Source: N074bin45 sp039587475
GTDB taxonomy: Bacteria; Gemmatimonadota; Gemmatimonadetes; Gemmatimonadales; GWC2-71-9
NCBI GenBank assembly: GCA_039587475.1
Contig: JBDHIK010000002.1
Coordinates: 32,287-96,286, forward strand
Length of the DNA stretch: 64,000 nucleotides
Direction: 5' to 3'
The notes below the pieces were generated by a model. It was not told where the DNA came from. It saw only the letters and a list, made by a program, of their open reading frames with translations, and made no database searches. Numbering within the stretch: position 1 is the first letter of the stretch; every line of letters starts with the position of its first letter. Positions 23,810 through 32,188 of the stretch are shown piece by piece. The translations under genes and the position numbers were made by a program.

Positions 23810-25290
23810 GGTGTTCTCCTCTGGGGTATGCGTGAGGGCGACAACGAAGATAACACGGCCCGTACTCCATCCTCGGCCGCGGAAGCCCTTCCGGTCTGTG
23901 ATGCCCACGGATTGTCGGGTAGCGCCGTTTCCCAGCGCTGGTCGCGCAGGGCGCCGTCGAGCCGAAGCAGAGTCAGTCCGTATCCGGCAGCGCCGTAGAA
24001 GTAGCCGGTGAACGTCGCTGGGGCGCCTTCCTCCGGCATGAATCCGTACTGGGCTATCGTCCAGTGCCGCCCCAGTGAGTCGACGCGACTGTGAGCCAGA
24101 ATGGTGTCGACGACCTCGCGACCGTAGTCCAGGTACTCGAGGCGCCCGTCCGCCTGGGACAGGTCAAGCAGCATGGTGGCAACGCTGGCGGTCCCGAACC
24201 GGAGATCGAGGCGAAAGGCGTCCGTCTCGAATTCCGGTGCCGGCGTGCCAGGAACGCCGGCGTTCCGAAGCGCCCGGACCGACGCGTCGACCGCGCGGCT
24301 CCAGCGCTCGTCACCGGTGATCTGCCACAGCAGAGAAAAGAACCGGACGACGCCCGCAGGCCCGTGGGCCCAGCCGATGTCCCACGACGCGCTGAACTGT
24401 CCGTTGGGGACACTGTAGGGGATGATGAACCCATCAGCCTCAGTCCGGGCGATGGCCGTCAGATACTCGGCGGCCTCGAGCGCGGCCTCCAGGTAGCGGC
24501 GCTCACCCGTGGCCTGATGGAGTCTGGCGAGAAAGAAGCCGATCCCGGCCGCGCCATGGGAGAAATTCGGCAGGTATATCTCCCGGTCCCGGCGGAAACG
24601 CCATGTCGCCCCGCTGTCACTTGGCTCGGCCCGCGCCAGCAGAGTGGCGCCAATGCGCTGTGCCAGATCGAGGGAGGCGGCGTGGTCCCAGCGCCGGGCC
24701 ACTTCCAACAGAAAGAGCCCGGCCCCGGCGCTGCCGAACAGCACGTCGTTGTAGGGCGTCCATTCCACACCGTCGTCTACCGCCAGAGCCATCTCGTGAA
24801 GTCGTGCCACCACCGATTCGGCCCCGTGCCGGTAGGCCGGGTCGTCGGTCGCGTCATACAGGGCTTCCAGCACCAGTGCCGCGCTTGGGAGGCCACCGTA
24901 CAGGCTCTCAGGAGCCCTCTGGTCCTGGGCATTGGTCAGGACGGCGTCCAGTGTGTCCAGCAGGTACCGACCGCCGGCCACAGCGGACCGCAGATAGCGG
25001 TCCTCCCCTGTGGCGCGTGCCAGGGCCAGGTAGAACAGCACCGGCCCCCCGACCCCCGACCCGAGGGTCGGTCCTCCCGGCTGGTCGGATTCGGTCCACG
25101 AGGGCCATGAGCGTGCTCCATCGCGTTCCAGGGCCGTGGCGTCGAGCCAGGCAGCGGTCTGGCGTGCGGCCTCCAGGTAACGGGTCGGGCCGTGGTCCTG
25201 CTGGACGCCGCAACCGATGAGCGCCATGGTCAGGACCACGGGGGCCCGGGACAACTCGAAGAGACGTCCGAGGGGATGCATTGTCCGCAC
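23806..25290 (-). CDS. LanC-like (alpha/alpha)6 toroid lipoprotein
   Basis: 494 residues. The N-terminus has a lipobox, MALIGC with Cys27. The rest has repeated helical hairpins with the G-x-G motifs of LanC: LGSGVGGPVLFYLALA, LYGGLPSAALVLEALYDA, LFGSAGAGLFLLEVARRW, NFSHGAAGIGFFLARLHQA, IGWAHGPAGVVRFFSLLW and FYGAAGYGLTLLRL. In true lanthionine synthetases three zinc ligands (C, C, H) occur in the last motifs. Here the second Cys position is in WAHG and the third is FYG, so the zinc site is mostly lost. The closest alternatives are other (alpha/alpha)6 barrel enzymes. Thioether synthesis is unlikely; function unknown. Confidence 0.82.
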   Translation of the reverse strand: MRTMHPLGRLFELSRAPVVLTMALIGCGVQQDHGPTRYLEAARQTAAWLDATALERDGARSWPSWTESDQPGGPTLGSGVGGPVLFYLALARATGEDRYLRSAVAGGRYLLDTLDAVLTNAQDQRAPESLYGGLPSAALVLEALYDATDDPAYRHGAESVVARLHEMALAVDDGVEWTPYNDVLFGSAGAGLFLLEVARRWDHAASLDLAQRIGATLLARAEPSDSGATWRFRRDREIYLPNFSHGAAGIGFFLARLHQATGERRYLEAALEAAEYLTAIARTEADGFIIPYSVPNGQFSASWDIGWAHGPAGVVRFFSLLWQITGDERWSRAVDASVRALRNAGVPGTPAPEFETDAFRLDLRFGTASVATMLLDLSQADGRLEYLDYGREVVDTILAHSRVDSLGRHWTIAQYGFMPEEGAPATFTGYFYGAAGYGLTLLRLDGALRDQRWETALPDNPWASQTGRASAAEDGVRAVLSSLSPSRIPQRRTP

Positions 25291-25302
25291 GGGGACCCCG
25301 CC

Positions 25303-27954
25303 CTATCTGAGGTTGAGCCAGTAGCTGAGCTTGACCAGGAAGGTATTGCCTCCCGAGGCGTTGACGAGGGTCCGTGTGCTGGATCCCAGATCCACATCCC
25401 CCGACGGGAGTGTTTCGGCCCGGTTGTGCTGCCACACCAGGAACAGGGTCGACCCGGGCCGGTACTCCCATCGCAGGACCGCATTGGACCGGAAAGACAG
25501 CGCGGTAAAATTGGGGTTCCCGAGATCGACGTCCGGCTGGCCGTTCCCGTCCACGTCGATGCTCACGTTTCCGCCGGCATCCGTGAACACCTGGTCGTCG
25601 GTGAACACTTCGAACTGGTCGACGAACGGGTCGGCTCGGGGCGCCACGGCGCGCTTGTAGCTTCGATAGCTGGCGTTCGAGATGAACGGCTCTCCGTAGA
25701 GCTGGACCGACAGCGTGGGGCTGAACGTGAAGTTGCCACGAAACGTGAGCGAGGTGGTCTTCCGATCCACATCGCCCAGGAAATACTCCGTCGTACCATT
25801 GACGTCTTCGGTGGCGAGGTACTGGAAGTCGCTGGTCTCCCACTCGAGTTGCGGCGCAATGATGAACTCCTGGCGCGACCCGAGTCGCCAGCGCAATTCG
25901 GTTCCCACGCGGGAGTACCACCGGCTCCCCTCGTGGAAACGATTTACGCTGGTGTTGATGCCGACACGGAACGCGTTGCGGCCGTCCGTCGTGAGCCCCA
26001 GGAAGGCGAACGTGTTGGCGGGCATGGTGAGCGCCGGGCCGCCTCGCAGCGCGTCGGTCCGCAGTCCACCGGTCCGATTCCAGACGCTCACGTCGAGATT
26101 CCAGTAGTTGTTGAACTGCAGCGACGTGCCCACGTTCCAGGCGGTGTTGATGCGCTCACCGTCATAGGTCCACCCGGACACCAGTCGCGTACGGACGTCT
26201 GCCCGGCGTGCCAGCGGTCCTGGTCGGAGCCAGCGATGAGATACGGACCCTTCGGCCCAACTCTGACCGGCCCAGCGCTGAAACCCGAGATCATTGGTCT
26301 CGAAGCCGGGCGTACGAGTTTCGGCCGACAGACTCCACAGCCATGCCCCCCCGGAGTACTTGCTGACCTCTGCCGAAGCGGAGAGTCCGCCCAGGGAGGT
26401 CCGTGTGGGATCGTAGGCGACGTAGCCGGCATCGGGTCGCTGGAAGTAGTGGACCGAAGATCGCTGGGTGGCGTCGATGGCCTCCGCCGATCCGGCAACA
26501 TGGCTCAGAGCCACCGAGGCGCGCAGCCGGTGCGTGTCATCGCGGAACCGGTTGATGACGTTGAGCCCTCCGGTGAACGCCGAGGAGCGCAGGAAATTCA
26601 CGGGCTCCGTGATGCGCCTAGCAACGCCGGTGCCAAAGGCGCTCAGCACGGTCTGTCCTCCGCGGTACTCTTTGCCGATTCGCCCCACGAAGTACCCGGT
26701 GCGGGGCTCCACCACGTCGCGATGTCGCACGCCGGTGGAGTCGATCACCGTTGCGTTCTCCTCCGCGGTCAGGGCAGCCAGCAGGGCGCTGCTCCAGCCA
26801 CCGCGCGTTTTGCCGGTGACCTTGCCCGCCCCGATGATGCGGGTGCCCAGAACCTGATCCGCGTAGCCGCCCCGCGCATCGGCGCGGCCCTGGGGTGCGC
26901 GACCGATGCGGCGAGAGTAGAACAACTGTTCCTGGCTGCCCCGGGAGATGGGAAACCGGAACAGGTCGACTCCCTCGGTAAAGAACGGCCGCTGTTCCGG
27001 GAAGAACGTCTCGAACGCCGTGAGATTCACTACGGCGGGGTCTGCCTCCACTTGACCGAAGTCCGGGTTGATCGTCGCGGTGAGGTTGAATGTCGGGGTC
27101 AGCCCCGCCCGAATGTCTCCGCCGATGGTGCCGCTCGAATGGCTTCCGCTGGTGAAGGGATTCGAGGCGGCCGGGAACACGTCCTGTTGGGCCAGTACGT
27201 AGGGCAGGATTTCCAGGTGACGCTTCGGTTCCACGGCTGCGAGGCCCGCCAGGTCGCCGAACTGTGAGACCCATCCCTCCGACTCGCGCGGGATGAGCTT
27301 CCAGTGCTGCTCTTCGTTGGCGCGATTGAGGAGCCGGTACACGTTGAGCCCGATCTGATCTTGACCGGACCCACTGAACCGCAGCTGGCTGAACGGAATC
27401 CGGAATTCGGCCGACCAGCCCTCGGCGTCCTGTGTCGTCGCCACCTCCCACACGGCGTTCCAGGATACGTCCGCCTCGCTGTCGTTGAACAGATACACAT
27501 CCCGTTTCACGCCCAGTGGATTGACCGCAAACTCGAACGCCGTGCGGCGGTCCTGGTACGAATCGATCATGACGCCGACCCAATCGGAGGGGGTGAACTC
27601 GTCTCGCCGGCTGAGTTGGGCCGAGATCAAGTCCGCCCTGGAGTCCCAGGCGCGAATGGCAATGAAGAGGGCGTCGTCGGTGAACACGACGCGGGCCTCG
27701 GTCCGTTCCGTGGCCGGGGCGCCCTCCGCCGGCTCACGCTGGAGGAACCCGTCCAGGACGGGAGCGGCGCGCCAGGCGGCGTCGTCGAGTCGGCCGTCGA
27801 TGCGAGGGGCCTCGGGGCGGGCCAGGACGGCAAGGGCCACGCCGGCCATCGAAACGGCAGCGGGCGGTACCAATGCCGAATCGGCCAACGCGACCTTGGT
27901 CGGGCGCGCCTGGCCCTGTACCAAAGCGATGCCGAGAAGCAGACTGGCAACCAT
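25303..27954 (-). CDS. DUF5916 outer-membrane protein with CBM9-like domain
   Basis: 883 residues with a signal peptide (MVASLLLGIALVQGQA). Residues about 45-240 form a carbohydrate-binding-module-9-like domain: APRIDGRLDDAAWRAAPVLDGFLQREP, ARVVFTDDALFIAIRAWD, AEFRIPFSQLRF. The remainder, about 250-883, is a DUF5916 beta-barrel (amphipathic strands, for example RRGYFV and LSVWNRTGG), ending FLVKLSYWLNLR. The family occurs in Bacteroidetes, Acidobacteria and Gemmatimonadota and is presumed to sit in the outer membrane, possibly for polymer binding or uptake. It is the first gene of an operon with the LanC-like and NTF2-like genes (spacing 12 bp). Confidence 0.92.
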   Translation of the reverse strand: MVASLLLGIALVQGQARPTKVALADSALVPPAAVSMAGVALAVLARPEAPRIDGRLDDAAWRAAPVLDGFLQREPAEGAPATERTEARVVFTDDALFIAIRAWDSRADLISAQLSRRDEFTPSDWVGVMIDSYQDRRTAFEFAVNPLGVKRDVYLFNDSEADVSWNAVWEVATTQDAEGWSAEFRIPFSQLRFSGSGQDQIGLNVYRLLNRANEEQHWKLIPRESEGWVSQFGDLAGLAAVEPKRHLEILPYVLAQQDVFPAASNPFTSGSHSSGTIGGDIRAGLTPTFNLTATINPDFGQVEADPAVVNLTAFETFFPEQRPFFTEGVDLFRFPISRGSQEQLFYSRRIGRAPQGRADARGGYADQVLGTRIIGAGKVTGKTRGGWSSALLAALTAEENATVIDSTGVRHRDVVEPRTGYFVGRIGKEYRGGQTVLSAFGTGVARRITEPVNFLRSSAFTGGLNVINRFRDDTHRLRASVALSHVAGSAEAIDATQRSSVHYFQRPDAGYVAYDPTRTSLGGLSASAEVSKYSGGAWLWSLSAETRTPGFETNDLGFQRWAGQSWAEGSVSHRWLRPGPLARRADVRTRLVSGWTYDGERINTAWNVGTSLQFNNYWNLDVSVWNRTGGLRTDALRGGPALTMPANTFAFLGLTTDGRNAFRVGINTSVNRFHEGSRWYSRVGTELRWRLGSRQEFIIAPQLEWETSDFQYLATEDVNGTTEYFLGDVDRKTTSLTFRGNFTFSPTLSVQLYGEPFISNASYRSYKRAVAPRADPFVDQFEVFTDDQVFTDAGGNVSIDVDGNGQPDVDLGNPNFTALSFRSNAVLRWEYRPGSTLFLVWQHNRAETLPSGDVDLGSSTRTLVNASGGNTFLVKLSYWLNLR

Positions 27955-28096
27955 GTTTCCTCGCGAATGGACGAGTGTCGGGTTGCAGCAGTCTACGAGT
28001 CTGGAGGCGGGGCGGTTGCTCCGGTGGGATGGAACCCGGGGCCGGTGTGATGGAGTGGATCGAGGGTGACACGGACCGCGCCCGCCTCCGGCCCCG

Positions 28097-28864
28097 CTAG
28101 AGCGTCCTTCCCAACGCCTCCTCGACCTTCTGCCGGTAGGTCCGGGTCAGCGTCAAGCTGCGGCCGTCAGCCAGGGTCACCGTGTAATCACCGTGCAGGG
28201 CCGGCTCGAACGTGGTGATCCGGTCGAGCCTCACGATGGTGGATCGATGAATGCGGACAAACACTGCGGGGTCCAGCTGGCTCTCCAGCCCGGCCATCGT
28301 CTCCCGAAGGAGGTGTCGCTGACGACCCGCGTGGAGCCTGAGGTAATTGCCGGCGGCCTCGATCCAATCGATGTCTGCGGTGGCGACGACCGTGACCTGC
28401 CCGCCCGACTTCACCAGGATGCGTTCGAGATAGCGGGTGCCCGGATGCAAGTCCTCGAGCAACGTGATCAGACGTTCGTTGATCGCGCCTGCCTCGCGGC
28501 CTCGCATGATCTCACGCGCCCGGGTCAGTGCCGTGTCGAAACGATCGCGGTCGAAGGGCTTGAGGAGATAGTCGACGGCGTGGGCGTCGAACGCCTGCAT
28601 GGCATACTGATCGAAGGCGGTGACGAAGATGATGGTGGGGATGGCTTCAGGGGCCAGGGCGCGCAGCAGGCCGAATCCGTCGAGGCCGGGCATCTGGATG
28701 TCGAGGAAGACCAGGTCGGGGTCTTCGTCCCTGATCATCATCAGCGCTTCGTTGCCATTGGCGGCCTCGCCGACGACGGTGATGTCGCCAGCCGGGTCCA
28801 GCAGCTCGCGCACCCGGGCCCGGGCCAGTGGCTCGTCATCGACGATCAGGGCAGTGACGGTCAC
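28097..28864 (-). CDS. LytTR response regulator
   Basis: 255 residues. The receiver domain (about 1-120) has VDDEPLARARVREL with Asp9-Asp10, phosphoacceptor Asp55 (DLVFLDIQMPG) and TAFDQYAMQAFDAHAVDYLLKPF with the conserved Lys. The LytTR DNA-binding domain follows (about 148-250): VVATADIDWIEAAGNYLRLHAG, HRSTIVRLDRITTFEPALHGDYTVTLADGRSLTLTRTYRQKV. It should bind direct repeats and regulate promoters under control of the histidine kinase encoded just upstream. The ATG overlaps the kinase stop by four bases. The target genes are unknown. Confidence 0.95.
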   Translation of the reverse strand: MTVTALIVDDEPLARARVRELLDPAGDITVVGEAANGNEALMMIRDEDPDLVFLDIQMPGLDGFGLLRALAPEAIPTIIFVTAFDQYAMQAFDAHAVDYLLKPFDRDRFDTALTRAREIMRGREAGAINERLITLLEDLHPGTRYLERILVKSGGQVTVVATADIDWIEAAGNYLRLHAGRQRHLLRETMAGLESQLDPAVFVRIHRSTIVRLDRITTFEPALHGDYTVTLADGRSLTLTRTYRQKVEEALGRTL

Positions 28865-29967
28865 TGCCGCGCGTCACCGGCCCGGATGGTCCGGTAGGGA
28901 AGCGTGACCAGCACACAGACACCGGCGTCCGCCCCGTCCCGAATGTCGAAGCGGTGGTGTTCTCCATACAGTTGCTGCAAACGAGCCCGGGTGTTGGCCA
29001 GGCCGACGCCCTCCCGAAGCGTGGCCGCGCCCCCCGCCGGGAGGCCGTGGCCGTTGTCGCACACCTCGAGCAGGAGATTCGATCCGTCACGCCAGGCCCG
29101 GATGGTGACGACCCCGGCCTCAGGTTGAGGTTCGATGCCGTGCTTGATGGCGTTCTCCACCAGGGGCTGCAGGAGCAGCGTCGGTACCGCGGCCTCCACC
29201 ACGTCGGGTGCGATGTTCTGTTCGACGGTCAATCGGTCCTGGAACCGGACGCGTTGGATCTCCACGAACCGGTCAAGAAAGTCGAGCTCCTCCTGGAGGG
29301 GGATCTCCTGCCGGCTGGTGTTCTGCAGACTGATGCGCAACAGGTCGCCCAGCCGGGTGACGACACGCTCGGCGCCGTCTGGGTCGCTGCGCAACAAAGC
29401 CGTAATGGTGTTGAGCGTATTGAAAAGGAAATGCGGCTGTAGTTGGCCCCGCAGCACTTCGAGGTGGGCGGTGGCCAATTCCCCCTGGAGCTGGAGGGTC
29501 CGACGCTCGCGTTCCCGATAGCGCTCGTACAGACCGACGCCTTGCACCAACGCCACACCGGCGGCGTACACCATCAGGTTCATGGCCGCCGCCTTGCTGA
29601 GATACAGCACCATCAGGTCGCCCAGGGTCATGCTCGATTCCCACCATGGGTCCGTGAGCGCCTCAGCGGCGAGATAGAGCCACGACTGCCCCGCGGCGAA
29701 CAGGGCAAACCCTGCCACGTGCGCGGGGAGTCGCCGGAGCCAGGTGCCCGGGCCCAGGGGGAAACGGTGGGCCATCACGATGACCATGGGGAACAGCAGG
29801 GCGCGTGCGCCCCATTCGCTCAGGGCCCACGTCAGCGTGCTGAGAAAAACAGCCTCTTTGCCCTTGAGCGTGGCGGACATGTATGACTGCATCGCAAACG
29901 CAAACGCGATGAGCGTGAACACGCCGACGTACAGCAAGAGCTTCTTCAACTGGGTGGAGGTCAACAC
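28861..29967 (-). CDS. LytS/YehU-type sensor histidine kinase
   Basis: 368 residues. Four to five transmembrane helices occupy about 1-145 (LLLYVGVFTLIAFAFAM, ALSEWGARALLFPMVIVMA, AGFALFAAGQSWLYLAAEAL, AAMNLMVYAAGVALVQGV). A coiled-coil linker precedes the His_kinase domain with phosphoacceptor His179 (QLQPHFLFNTLNTI). The ATP-binding region has PLVENAIKHGIEP and CDNGHGLP. No other sensor module is seen, so the membrane helices may sense the ligand. It is translationally coupled to its LytTR regulator. Such pairs often control cell-surface or autolysis genes, but the signal here is unknown. Confidence 0.95.
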   Translation of the reverse strand: MLTSTQLKKLLLYVGVFTLIAFAFAMQSYMSATLKGKEAVFLSTLTWALSEWGARALLFPMVIVMAHRFPLGPGTWLRRLPAHVAGFALFAAGQSWLYLAAEALTDPWWESSMTLGDLMVLYLSKAAAMNLMVYAAGVALVQGVGLYERYRERERRTLQLQGELATAHLEVLRGQLQPHFLFNTLNTITALLRSDPDGAERVVTRLGDLLRISLQNTSRQEIPLQEELDFLDRFVEIQRVRFQDRLTVEQNIAPDVVEAAVPTLLLQPLVENAIKHGIEPQPEAGVVTIRAWRDGSNLLLEVCDNGHGLPAGGAATLREGVGLANTRARLQQLYGEHHRFDIRDGADAGVCVLVTLPYRTIRAGDARQ

Positions 29968-30118
29968 CTATACGTCTCGCACGATAGCCACAGAAAGCCC
30001 GCCCTCAGGGTGTCCAACGGCGGTCCGGATTTCCGGACGAGAACGATAATGCCAGTGTTGGACGCCCGGCTGGGCGCTGGGATGAACCGGGCATGCGGAG
30101 GGACGAACTGGACCGCCG

Positions 30119-30958
30119 TTAGGGCAAGGCCTCGACGTACAGCCAATTGCGGGGCAGTGTCGACACGCCCAACCGCTCGTAGACCTGCCCCACGGCCTGC
30201 ACCAGGGCGTCACTTCGTTTCCCGAGTGTGATGTCCGGGCGGTCTGGAATGGGGGGGAGGGCATTGTTGACGTAATCGCCGAACCGTGCGATGGCACGGT
30301 AGGCTTCCGGCCCGAGGTCGAACGTCTCGAGATGGGTCCGGGTTTCCCGGTAGCCGGCCTCGGCGAAGGCGGCCTCGTACTCGGCGACGCCACGTGTCTG
30401 AAGGCTCTCGGACTTGGCCCGCTGCGTCTTCGGGTCGATGCCGAGATTGCGGTAGGCCGTCAGGACCCACAGCCCCGAGAAGCGCGCTGTCTTCCCGACA
30501 TAGGCGTCAGACATGAAGGTCGACCAGGCGCTGAACTTGGTCTTGGTGGCTCTGCGGATGGAGCGCAGCACCTGCATCAGGGTGTCCCACTCCTGGATGT
30601 AGTGAATGCCGTTGCTCCAGATGCTGAAATCGAACGCGCCGGCCGGGAAGTCCATCGCCTCGAGGTCTTGCGCAAAACCCTGGGCGCAATCGACGAACCG
30701 CTCCGGTAGCCGCGAACGGGCAACCTCGAGGAGTTTGGCCTCCGGCTCGAGCATGGTGATGTGGCCTTCGCACCCTTCCTCGGTTCCGAGGTATTCCATG
30801 ATCTCGAGGGCGGACTCACCGGTCCCGGCGCCAACGTCCAGGACTCTGCTGTTCCGTTGGACTCCCACACGGCCGGTGAAGGTCTTGATGATCTCTCGTG
30901 AGACGGGAAGCTCGGCGAACGGATCGTAATCGACCACGTGTTCAGTGGCGTGGGGCAT
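30119..30958 (-). CDS. Class I SAM-dependent methyltransferase
   Basis: 279 residues from ATG 30958; an in-frame extension upstream is not convincing. Motif I is SRVLDVGAGTGESALEIMEYLG, followed by ITMLEPEAKLLEVARSRLPERF (acidic loop) and AGAFDFSIWSNGIHYIQEWD (motif IV region). It belongs to the broad Methyltransf_11/25 group. The substrate is unknown. The C-terminal part (TRTHLETFDLGPEAYRAIARFGDYVNN) resembles other UbiE-like proteins but does not define a family. On the minus strand a TATATA hexamer at 30984-30989 lies about 26 bp upstream of the ATG as a candidate -10 element. QueG lies upstream on the same strand. Confidence 0.8.
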   Translation of the reverse strand: MPHATEHVVDYDPFAELPVSREIIKTFTGRVGVQRNSRVLDVGAGTGESALEIMEYLGTEEGCEGHITMLEPEAKLLEVARSRLPERFVDCAQGFAQDLEAMDFPAGAFDFSIWSNGIHYIQEWDTLMQVLRSIRRATKTKFSAWSTFMSDAYVGKTARFSGLWVLTAYRNLGIDPKTQRAKSESLQTRGVAEYEAAFAEAGYRETRTHLETFDLGPEAYRAIARFGDYVNNALPPIPDRPDITLGKRSDALVQAVGQVYERLGVSTLPRNWLYVEALP

Positions 30959-31075
30959 CGTGCCTAAGGCCTTTGCAAGATGGTATATACAGAAACAAGC
31001 CCCAAAACGCCCCAACTGTGGGACGCACCAGGAACAATCAAAGCTCTGCAGGTATACCGCAATCTACCACGGATG

Positions 31076-32050
31076 TCAGGACTCAGCGAGGGGCCCCGGG
31101 CTGTGAGATTTGGAGTCCGGATCCCGGACATGGTCACCGGTCAAGGCGGCGATCCAATTCCGGCGCATTCCCTCCAATCCAGGGCGTTCTAGCGGCGAGT
31201 CGGCAAACAGGGCCTCGAACAGGGGCTCGTCCATGCCCTCGAAGAAGTCGGCACGGCCCGCATGCTGCCAGACGGGCCTGGGCGTGAACTCCGGGCGGGC
31301 TGATGGCCGACTGAACTTCTCGTTCCAGGGGCAGACATCGTTGCAGATATCACAACCAAAGGCCCAACCCTGAAAATCGGCCACGAATTCGGGCGGAATA
31401 GGGCCTTTGTGCTCGATCGTGAGGTAGGAAATACAGCGGGTGGCGTCGAGGACTCTGGGGGCGACGAAGGCCTGCGTGGGGCAGGCATCCAGGCACCTGG
31501 TACAGGAGCCACAGTGATCCACGGTCATGGGCCGGTCCTGGTCGAGCGCCAGGTCGGTGAAGATCGTTGCCAGGACGAAATAGGACCCCGCTCTTGGGTC
31601 GATCAACATGGTGTTCTTGCCGATCCAGCCAAGCCCGGCCCGCTGGGCGAGCTCTTTCTCCGGGACGGGTCCAGCGTCGACGTAGACTCGTGCCGTTTTG
31701 GCACCATTCTCCAGGAGCCAATCAGCTAACTCGTTCATTTTGTTACGAGTAGCGACATGGTAGTCCATGCCACCAGCGTACCGGGCAACGAAAGGCCTTT
31801 CTGACCGAGGCGCTTCTTCGTAGTAGTAGCTATCACAAATAACAACGACTGATCGTGCTTCTGGGACTATGGCCGAGGGATCCTTGCGGCGCCTGGCCTG
31901 TCGGTGGAGATAGCGCATGGTCCCGGCGTAGCCCTTTGCAAGCCACTCATCCAGCTCGACACCGTGGGCCACCGACGAGGTGCCGGTGATGCCGCAGCCC
32001 AGAAAGCCGAGTTCTCCAGCCTTGGTTTTGATTCGATCCTCGAGGCGCAT
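31076..32050 (-). CDS. queG: Epoxyqueuosine reductase
   Basis: 324 residues. The N-terminal cobalamin-binding part has VYVDAGPVPEKELAQRAGLGWIGKNTMLID, which matches the catalytic Asp loop of QueG. Two [4Fe-4S] clusters are formed by CGSCTRCLDACPTQAF and CDICNDVCPWN. The enzyme reduces epoxyqueuosine to queuosine in the wobble base of tRNAs with a GUN anticodon, using cob(II)alamin. This needs vitamin B12, consistent with the riboswitch-controlled btu importer at 54.6-57.3 kb. It is a stand-alone gene here, divergent from fumC; the intervening 138 bp carries promoters for both. Confidence 0.93.
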   Translation of the reverse strand: MRLEDRIKTKAGELGFLGCGITGTSSVAHGVELDEWLAKGYAGTMRYLHRQARRRKDPSAIVPEARSVVVICDSYYYEEAPRSERPFVARYAGGMDYHVATRNKMNELADWLLENGAKTARVYVDAGPVPEKELAQRAGLGWIGKNTMLIDPRAGSYFVLATIFTDLALDQDRPMTVDHCGSCTRCLDACPTQAFVAPRVLDATRCISYLTIEHKGPIPPEFVADFQGWAFGCDICNDVCPWNEKFSRPSARPEFTPRPVWQHAGRADFFEGMDEPLFEALFADSPLERPGLEGMRRNWIAALTGDHVRDPDSKSHSPGPLAES

Positions 32051-32084
32051 AGCTCAAACTTCCAAGCGTGAGGGGGTTGGCCGC

Positions 32085-32112
32085 TTCCCATCCGGGAGAG
32101 GCATGCTACAAT
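32085..32112 (+). promoter_or_regulatory. Candidate sigma-70-type promoter of fumC
   Basis: TTCCCA (32085-32090) and TACAAT (32107-32112) are separated by 16 bp. The -10 matches five of six consensus bases, and the -35 four of six. It lies 77 bp before the fumC ATG. Predicted transcription start is near 32119. This is a pattern match, not a measured promoter. Confidence 0.45.
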
Positions 32113-32188
32113 CGATAGGGCCCGCCCGCGTCCACGCTACCCAATTCCCGGACGTCCCAGGCTGGACGGCCGTCTCACACGAGGCATC

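Noticed and set aside
25192..27267. Plus-strand open frame of about 690 codons opposite the DUF5916 gene
   Set aside because: The sense strand encodes a recognisable CBM9/DUF5916 protein; the antisense frame has no motifs and unnatural composition.
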